DNA of 64,000 nt, taken from positions 372,001 through 436,000 of the forward strand of contig NZ_CXYV01000002.1 in NCBI RefSeq assembly GCF_001286805.1, given 5' to 3'. Both the position numbers and the translations under genes were made by a program. Positions 59,072 to 64,000 of this stretch are shown here, piece by piece. The notes below the pieces were generated by a model. It saw only the letters and a list, made by a program, of their open reading frames with translations, was not told the origin of the DNA and ran no database searches. The stretch comes from Kallipyga gabonensis. GTDB taxonomy: Bacteria; Bacillota; Clostridia; Tissierellales; Peptoniphilaceae. Numbering within the stretch: the stretch's first letter is position 1; each line of letters opens with the position of its first letter.

Positions 59072-61986
59072 TTCATCCTCCTTCCTACGTAAGCGGCGCG
59101 TCTTCCCAAGGCTCCATCCAGTTTTGGTGTGAGTGCTCCGACCAGCGTACCGGAGTCCAGTACGATGTCTTTTTCCGAATTTCCGGCAATGATGGCGAGG
59201 TACTTTTCCATGAGTGTTGTGTCCCGGGCGGCAAGCATGCCTTCGAGCTTGTCGTAGAAAGACTTGAGCGGCAAAATCGCCTCCGATCCCGCTTCGCCTC
59301 CCGCCATAAGGGCACTTCCGTTCATGCCGAAAAGCGTCGGTCTCGTCATGATGCCGCCTTCCTTGTACCAGTCAATGGAAAGGTGCGGCACTCTGGGCGG
59401 CACGATGGAAAAGCCGCCGGAGATCGAAAAATGCGGCAGCTTGATATGCGGAAGCTCGATGTGAAGGCTGGAGAAGAAGCCTTTGATCTTATCGATAATG
59501 CCTTTGATGGTGTTTTTGGCCGCTTCGATCGGTGCGGTGATAGCGGACTTGATGCCGTTCCACACGGAGGTGGCCGTGCTCTTGATTCCGTTAAAGATGT
59601 TTGTCACGGTGGACTTCAAGCCGTTAAACACATTTGAGACGGTTGACTTAATCCCACCTACCACACCGGAAATCATGTTTTTGATGCCGTTCCAGATACT
59701 GGATGCCGTGGTGCTGATGGCCGTGAAAACCGAGGAGACCGTGTTGGACACAGCACTTACGGCTCCCGTGACAACAGACTTGATTCCTTCCCAGATGCCG
59801 GTGAAAAAGGAGACGATCCCGTTCCAGGTGTTCTCAAAGAAGGTCTTGATCGCCGTCCAAACCTCGCTCCAGTTCGTGCCAAACCAGCCTAAAACGGTGT
59901 TGGTGACACCGACCAGCGTCTCCCACGCGGCCGTAAAGATGCCCGAAATTGCTGTCCAGATACCGGAGAAGACTTCCTTGATGCCGTTCCACAGCTGACT
60001 CCAGTTGCCTGTGAAAAGCCCTGCGAAGATGTCAAAGATGCCCGTCAGGATGTCGAGGGCTCCTTGTAAAATCGCGGCAATCGCCGAAAAGGCGTTCTCA
60101 AACACCGGCGCCAAAAGCTCGGTGAAGCCGTTCCAGATGGCAGATACCAGCTCGCCGAAGGACTGAAAGTCAAAACCTAAGGCGTTGATGCGTTCGGTGA
60201 TGCCGGATGCGAAGTTTGAAAAAGCCTCCTTGATGGTGTTCCACGTGCCGATAATGGAATCCCTAAAACCTTCTGAGGTGTTCCAAAGATGCACAAAAGC
60301 GGCAACCAGTGTGCCGATAATGGCAACGACTGCCACCACGGGAGCGGAGATGCCGCCGATGGCAGCTCCTATTTTGCTCATGAGACCGGACATGCCGCCC
60401 ATCTTGACCATAAAGCCGGTGACCGCTTTTCCTACACTTGAAAAGGTCGTGATAAGCGATCCGATCGAAGAGGTCAGCTTGCCGATCACAATAAGCGCAG
60501 GTCCCAAGGCGGCGATAAAGAGGCCGATTTTGATGATGGTGTTACGCGTTCCTTCGTCCATGCCGTTTAACTTGTCGACGAAATTTTGAAGCCAGGTGAC
60601 GAGTTTTCTGATCGTAGGCATTAAGGCATCGCCGATGGAGATGGCAAGTTCCTGCAGCTGACTTTTTAAGATGGTGAGCTGTCCGGGCAGGTTATCCTGC
60701 ATGGTTTCTGCCATCTTTTCTGCCGAGCCGTCACAGTTATCAATAGCAGACGAGAGCTTTTCGATATCGGCAGGGGCCGCGTTCATGAGGGCGAGAAAGC
60801 CGCTCATGGCGTGCTTTCCGACTAATGACTCTGCCGCCTGTGCCTTTTCGGACTCAGAAAGTCCCGAGAAGGCCTCCCGGCAGTCGCCCAAGATGTCGGA
60901 AAGAGAGCGCATGGAACCGTCCGCATTGGTCGTGGCCACTGTGACCTCACCGATGGATTTTCCTGAAATGGTGAAGTCCTTGCTGAGGTTGGTCATGACG
61001 GTACGAAGGGCGGTGCCTGCCTGTGTGGATTTAATCCCGGAATTTGCCATAAGGCCGATGGCCTCTGCGGTATCTTCAGCGCTAAAGCCCAAGGCTCCTG
61101 CAATCGGGGCGCAGTATTTAAAGGTTTCGCCCATCATGGAGACGTTGGTGTTCGCATTGGACGACGCCGCGGCGAGGATATCGGCAAAGTGTCCGGAGTC
61201 TTTCGCGGAAAGCCCAAAGGCGGTTAAGGCATCGGTCACGATATCGGAAGTGAGGGCTAAATCTTCTCCGGATGCGGCGGCAAGGTTCATGATGCCGTCA
61301 ATACCGGAAATCATGTCTTTCGATTTCCAGCCGGCCATCGCCATGTAGTTCATGGCGTTAGCCGCGTCGGTGGCGGAGAACTTCGTCTTTTCGCCCATCT
61401 CACGCGCTTTATCGCGCAGGGCCTGAAAGTCCTCTCCGGTAGCTCCGGATATTGCAGAGACCTTCGACATTGCTTCATCGAAATCACCTGCGGTCTTGAC
61501 CGCCAGTGCGCCAAGTCCTCCCACGGCAAGAGAAACCGGCATGATCTTTTGCCCCGCGCCCGTGATAGCGTCACCCGCTTTGGTGAAAGCGGCTCCTGCC
61601 GCATCCATCTTGGAAAAGACTGCGTTGGTGTTGACCGCTTCCTGCTGGAGTCCTTTGAGCTTTTCTTCGGTTTCTGCGATCTCACGCTGGAGCGCGTCGT
61701 ATTTATCCTGCCCGAGGTCGCCGGACTCAAGCTGCGCCTTAGCCTGCTCCGAGGCAGTCTTTAAGGTGTCGAGCTTCTCTTTGGTTGCGACAATCGCGTC
61801 CTTTAGCATCTTCTGCTTTTGCGCGAGAAGCTCGGTATTTTTCGGATCAAGCTTTAAGAGCCGATTCACATCCCGAAGGGAGGACTGTGTGGTGCGAATT
61901 GTCGATTGAACGTTCTTTAAGGCCTTGTCGAGACCTGTGGTATCTCCGCCGATTTCCACGGTGATGCCTTTAATGCGAGATGCCAT
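59068..61986 (-). CDS. Phage tail tape measure protein
   Basis: A 972-residue protein that sets tail length; at about 1.5 angstrom per residue this implies a tail near 145 nm. The N-terminus has a helical region (DKALKNVQSTIRTTQSSLRD), a TP901-type core (ATGEDFQALRDKAREMGEKT, GIKSTQAGTALRTVMTNLSK), and hydrophobic segments around 490-580. A long repetitive WNGIKS/VFNGLKS helical part (about 640-830) follows. The C-terminal FGMNGSALMAGGEAGSEAILPL block is widespread in tape measures. Confidence 0.93.
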   Translation of the reverse strand: MASRIKGITVEIGGDTTGLDKALKNVQSTIRTTQSSLRDVNRLLKLDPKNTELLAQKQKMLKDAIVATKEKLDTLKTASEQAKAQLESGDLGQDKYDALQREIAETEEKLKGLQQEAVNTNAVFSKMDAAGAAFTKAGDAITGAGQKIMPVSLAVGGLGALAVKTAGDFDEAMSKVSAISGATGEDFQALRDKAREMGEKTKFSATDAANAMNYMAMAGWKSKDMISGIDGIMNLAAASGEDLALTSDIVTDALTAFGLSAKDSGHFADILAAASSNANTNVSMMGETFKYCAPIAGALGFSAEDTAEAIGLMANSGIKSTQAGTALRTVMTNLSKDFTISGKSIGEVTVATTNADGSMRSLSDILGDCREAFSGLSESEKAQAAESLVGKHAMSGFLALMNAAPADIEKLSSAIDNCDGSAEKMAETMQDNLPGQLTILKSQLQELAISIGDALMPTIRKLVTWLQNFVDKLNGMDEGTRNTIIKIGLFIAALGPALIVIGKLTSSIGSLITTFSSVGKAVTGFMVKMGGMSGLMSKIGAAIGGISAPVVAVVAIIGTLVAAFVHLWNTSEGFRDSIIGTWNTIKEAFSNFASGITERINALGFDFQSFGELVSAIWNGFTELLAPVFENAFSAIAAILQGALDILTGIFDIFAGLFTGNWSQLWNGIKEVFSGIWTAISGIFTAAWETLVGVTNTVLGWFGTNWSEVWTAIKTFFENTWNGIVSFFTGIWEGIKSVVTGAVSAVSNTVSSVFTAISTTASSIWNGIKNMISGVVGGIKSTVSNVFNGLKSTVTNIFNGIKSTATSVWNGIKSAITAPIEAAKNTIKGIIDKIKGFFSSLHIELPHIKLPHFSISGGFSIVPPRVPHLSIDWYKEGGIMTRPTLFGMNGSALMAGGEAGSEAILPLKSFYDKLEGMLAARDTTLMEKYLAIIAGNSEKDIVLDSGTLVGALTPKLDGALGRRAAYVGRRMK

Positions 61987-62014
61987 AGCTGTCCTCCTTT
62001 CCTAAAAATGAAGA

Positions 62015-62040
62015 AAGGCACCTGACGCATCAGATGCCTT
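62015..62040 (-). terminator. Weak terminator-like hairpin between chaperone and tape measure genes
   Basis: AAGGCATCTGA / TCAGGTGCCTT pair imperfectly with loop TGCG, followed on the minus strand by TCTTCATTTTT. It overlaps the end of the second chaperone frame. Given that the tape measure gene follows at once, it may only attenuate. Confidence 0.4.
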
Positions 62041-62203
62041 AGAACCTGTCGTAGTCTTCCTGCGTAGCGACTCTCTTGTAAGTCGCCGAGTCGTTTGCTT
62101 TCTCCGTCCACATGTCCAATAGCAGCCCTATGGAGATAAGATCCATGTCCCGTATGGGCACGCCGATCTCGCAGGCGCGAAGCAAAAGAAGCGGCGTGGT
62201 CAT
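62039..62203 (-). CDS. Tail assembly chaperone, second frame (gpT-like)
   Basis: A 54-residue frame starting MTTPLLLLRACEIGVPIRDM, continuing with LISIGLLLDMWTEKAND and ending in EDYDRF. The ATG overlaps the stop of the first chaperone by ATGA. In tailed phages this segment is usually produced as a C-terminal extension of the first chaperone through -1 frameshifting. The A-AAA-AAA heptamer at 62227-62233 leads exactly into this frame, so both a separate product and a fusion are possible. It lies directly before the tape measure gene as expected. Confidence 0.8.
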   Translation of the reverse strand: MTTPLLLLRACEIGVPIRDMDLISIGLLLDMWTEKANDSATYKRVATQEDYDRF

Positions 62204-62574
62204 TTCCCGTTCGCTTCGCGCTTGCCTTTTTTTGGCGTGACCTCGGTTTTGATGTTTTCTCCCCAGAGAGCGAGAATTTCCGGCAGCACCTGATAGATGG
62301 AAAACATCTCAAAGCCGTCCAGCCACTCCTCAATGGAAGACGGAACCGTGCTGTCTGCGTGAAGGGCCATGATATAGGCGACGTTTTCGAAGATCTCGAG
62401 GTCTTCAATGGGAAAGCCGCCGTCCTCGTCCTTTTTGCCTTGATAGCTTTTCTCGAGCTTGGCTAAGTCCTTGAAGATATCCCGACCGAACTTGGCGCGA
62501 TAAAGTCTCGGGATCGCGGCAGACGATCTGAACTTTACAAGCTTTCCGGAAACAGTGATGGTTTTCTCGATCAT
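62200..62574 (-). CDS. Tail assembly chaperone, first frame (gpG-like)
   Basis: A 124-residue protein beginning MIEKTITVSGKLVKFRSSAA with IPRLYRAKFGRDIFKDLAKLEK, WLDGFEMFSIYQVLPEILALW, which matches the small chaperones between major tail and tape measure genes in siphophages of Bacillota. It binds the tape measure before tail assembly. Its start shares one base with the major tail protein stop (TAATG). Its 3' end holds a -1 slippery site. Confidence 0.85.
   Translation of the reverse strand: MIEKTITVSGKLVKFRSSAAIPRLYRAKFGRDIFKDLAKLEKSYQGKKDEDGGFPIEDLEIFENVAYIMALHADSTVPSSIEEWLDGFEMFSIYQVLPEILALWGENIKTEVTPKKGKREANGK
62227..62233 (-). promoter_or_regulatory. -1 programmed frameshift site in the tail chaperone gene
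   Basis: On the minus strand the frame reads CCA AAA AAA GGC, giving the slippery heptamer A-AAA-AAA. A -1 slip continues as AGG CAA GCG CGA and reaches the MTTPLLLL frame with no stop in between. It lies about 10 codons before the zero-frame stop. Conservation of such a slip between the two chaperone frames is established for tailed phages. Confidence 0.75.
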
Positions 62575-63176
62575 TACTTGCCTCCCGTGCTCTCAGCACT
62601 CATAGTCGGCACGTAGACCGCCTTGTACCAGTTGGTATAGGTGGCAGAGTCGGTCGCATCTCCGGTCTTGGCTTTCACAAGACCGTCGGCTCTCGGATCT
62701 GCCGTCATGGAAAGCGTCTCAGTACCAGGCTCTATCGTGTCTTCCTTCGTTTCCGACTCAATCGAAGGGCGAGATGCCGTGCAGTTATATAAGGCATGTC
62801 GAATTGCCTTGACGTCGCCGTCAAACTCGAAAAGCAAAGCGAACTTTACTGACTCTGCGGTATTGGAGTTTTCGACCAGCACGCCTTTGAAATCGAGCGT
62901 CTCCTGCAGGATCTCGGTGCGAAACCACTCCGGGATGAGCGCGATCTCAAGGTCACCGGAGTAACCGTTGTTCGTGACGGTACGGAAGTAGACGATGCCG
63001 TCTGCATAGAACGGTGAGGATTCACCTTCTGCATCGAGTGACAGAGACACCGCTCCGGGGATTGCCTTCGGGGTTTCGTAGGTAAAGGTCGAAACACCGT
63101 CTTTGATGGTTTCTTCCATCTTGGCGGCATAGACGTTTTTAATGTTGTATTTGACTTTGTTGTTTTTATTTGCCAT
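62574..63176 (-). CDS. Phage major tail protein
   Basis: A 200-residue tube protein of the phi13/TP901-like family. It shows KYNIKNVYAAKMEE near the start, TYETPKAIPGAVSLSLDAEGE, FYADGIVYFRTVTNNGYSGDLEIALIPEWF and DGDVKAIRHALYNCTASRP. It polymerises into the tail tube. It is followed by the chaperone pair as expected. Confidence 0.92.
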   Translation of the reverse strand: MANKNNKVKYNIKNVYAAKMEETIKDGVSTFTYETPKAIPGAVSLSLDAEGESSPFYADGIVYFRTVTNNGYSGDLEIALIPEWFRTEILQETLDFKGVLVENSNTAESVKFALLFEFDGDVKAIRHALYNCTASRPSIESETKEDTIEPGTETLSMTADPRADGLVKAKTGDATDSATYTNWYKAVYVPTMSAESTGGK

Positions 63177-63182
63177 GTTTCA

Positions 63183-63500
63183 TCATCCTTTCAGCTCAAA
63201 TGAATAGGAAACCTCGTAGAGGTCTTCTGCGTTGATATAGACTTCGGCCTTGTCGAAAAACTGATCGTGGCGGATAAGAAGGTCTTCGATTCTTTTTTCG
63301 AGCGCACGGTCTTTTTTGTCGGTGTAAAGCTCCAGATAAAATCGGTTCACGGGAAAATACACCTGACCGTCTGCCGCAAAGTTATGCGACTCCGCTGTTA
63401 CGTAGCAGATAAAGGGCGGATCAGGTGCCTGGCCTTCTTCAAAATGGTCGTAAGCAAAGGGAAGCGCGACCTCTTTCAATATTTCTATGATTTCATCCAT
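63183..63500 (-). CDS. Phage tail terminator/completion-like protein
   Basis: A 105-residue protein (EIIEILKEVALPFAYDHFEEG, PPFICYVTAESHNFAADGQVY, FYLELYTDKKDRALEKRIE). Position between the gp10-like protein and the major tail protein, together with the length, fits the tail terminator that caps the tube. It overlaps the previous gene by 8 bases. Confidence 0.7.
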   Translation of the reverse strand: MDEIIEILKEVALPFAYDHFEEGQAPDPPFICYVTAESHNFAADGQVYFPVNRFYLELYTDKKDRALEKRIEDLLIRHDQFFDKAEVYINAEDLYEVSYSFELKG

Positions 63501-63876
63501 CTTTGATCATCCTTTCAATCTCTTTCATAAGCTGCTCTTCACCGATTGTCTCGGCTGGCGCGATATGAGGAATTGCCCTCGTCCTGCCGCCGTTCCGTTT
63601 GGCGTGGCCGTGTTCCAAGAGGTGTGCCAGCTGGTAGCGGTTACGAGAGTAGACCGTCACCTGCAGGGCATGGGAGGACTCGGAGGTTTTCTTTTGCGTC
63701 CAGCTTTTTTGATAGTCGCCGTGCTTCTTTGGCGCATGCGCCTTGATTTCATTTTTGGTGGTCGTTGCCGCTTTGGTGACGGCTTGCTTCATGCCTTCCG
63801 TTGTTGTTTTGGCATAGGCGTTGAGTTCCTCCATCACGGCATCGGCAAGGCCGGAGATTTTGATTTTTCGGCTCAT
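63493..63876 (-). CDS. HK97 gp10-like family phage protein
   Basis: A 127-residue basic protein with KNEIKAHAPKKHGDYQKSW, VTVYSRNRYQLAHLLEHGHAKRNGG and IPHIAPA, the hallmarks of the HK97 gp10 family found at the head-tail joint. The start lies on a TGATG shared with the upstream gene. Confidence 0.88.
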   Translation of the reverse strand: MSRKIKISGLADAVMEELNAYAKTTTEGMKQAVTKAATTTKNEIKAHAPKKHGDYQKSWTQKKTSESSHALQVTVYSRNRYQLAHLLEHGHAKRNGGRTRAIPHIAPAETIGEEQLMKEIERMIKDG

Positions 63877-64000
63877 CAGGTTCTCTCCTTTACGCAGAAA
63901 AACTTGATCGCCCGCTTCCTGAAAGATAGGTGGTCAATTTTTTCGATGTCGTAGGCGCAGCCCTGAAAGACGATGCGAAAGTCTGTCGTGTTCATCGCTG
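63876..64000 (-). CDS. Phage head-tail adaptor, C-terminal part (cut by window edge)
   Basis: The last 39 readable residues include TTDFRIVFQGCAYDIEKIDH and FRKRAIKFFCVKERT before the stop at 63876-63878. The YDIExI strand followed by a basic strand and CVKER is typical of SPP1 gp16-like head-tail joining proteins. The stop overlaps the next start (TGATG). An ATG occurs near the window edge, but the family is about 110 residues long, so the gene continues beyond. Confidence 0.7.
   Translation of the reverse strand, partial: AMNTTDFRIVFQGCAYDIEKIDHLSFRKRAIKFFCVKERT

Larger units (their letters stand above)
49532..64000 (-). mobile_element. Siphovirus-type prophage (right part beyond window)
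   Basis: All genes from 64000 down to 49538 run on the minus strand in the order head-tail adaptor, tail proteins, tape measure, distal tail, endopeptidase, holin, endolysin, small zinc-finger protein, two serine recombinases. Most neighbours overlap by ATGA or TAATG. Head and packaging genes would lie beyond the right edge. The left attachment site is expected near 49532 but its core was not identified. Confidence 0.85.

Noticed and set aside
60237-60252. TGTTCCACGTGCCGAT resembling a canonical parS
   Set aside because: Only the left half and core match; the right half does not pair, and it lies inside the phage tape measure gene, so it is probably chance.
61917-62408. 163-codon frame overlapping the tail chaperones
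   Set aside because: It runs in a third frame across both chaperone frames, with Arg/Ser-rich shadow composition. The real second product is the 54-codon frame at 62039-62203.
1-64000. tRNA or rRNA genes
   Set aside because: I looked for tRNA-like cloverleaf cores (GGTTCGAATC-type arms) and rRNA signatures and saw none that held up.

Overview
The window looks like the replication-origin region of a low-to-mid GC Bacillota (clostridial type; the gene set and codon bias would fit Tissierellia/Peptoniphilaceae, but that placement is a guess). The left edge holds the 5' end of dnaA on the minus strand, a cluster of DnaA-box 9-mers, and then the classic divergent run rpmH-rnpA-yidD-yidC-jag-mnmE-mnmG-rsmG. 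It is followed by a TIM-barrel gene, cinA-parA-parB-DUF4446 and pta (1-13.6 kb). Two identical palindromes before cinA-parAB differ from the canonical parS only in the two central bases.

From 13.7 to 17.6 kb lies an AT-rich foreign patch on the minus strand: a 27-residue peptide ORF behind a good promoter, a radical-SAM/SPASM maturase that has lost its cluster-binding N-terminus, and an ABC exporter. This is a decayed RiPP-type cassette, bordered by an IS256-family transposase. Core-like genes resume at 17.7-30.4 kb: a YtrA-type GntR regulator with an ABC transporter, pncB, a SpoU methyltransferase, a HAD phosphatase, DUF1622, thioredoxin, a G5 lipoprotein, a nuclease-helicase and rlmD. A small patch with a frameshifted rhuM interrupts this stretch.

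From 30.4 to 49.5 kb is an accessory region. Arrays of imperfect hairpins (TAGTGTTGGTTTG / CAAACCAACACTA type) occur at 23.8, 30.4 and 40.2 kb. The last two are part of longer direct repeats that both begin with an rlmD-like 3' end and bracket a 9.7-kb island. The island holds a lipoprotein, a decayed ATPase, a nucleotidyltransferase, an acetyltransferase, a toxin-antitoxin relic, and a hydrolase/membrane-protein/TetR/ABC-exporter set. A second TetR/ABC-exporter pair is followed by an ECF transporter (S component frameshifted, T, dual ATPase). Four sites of form GTTAG-N7-TAAC lie at the promoters of these two systems and suggest a shared TetR regulon.

From 49.5 kb to the right edge is a minus-strand siphovirus-type prophage. 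In transcription order it runs head-tail adaptor (cut by the edge), gp10-like protein, tail completion protein, major tail protein, tail chaperone pair with a -1 slippery heptamer, tape measure, distal tail protein, tail endopeptidase, small proteins, holin, GH25 endolysin, a zinc-finger protein, and two overlapping large serine recombinases. The second recombinase gene ends 6 bases from the end of the ECF ATPase gene, so an attachment junction probably lies nearby. No rRNA, tRNA or CRISPR array was recognised.
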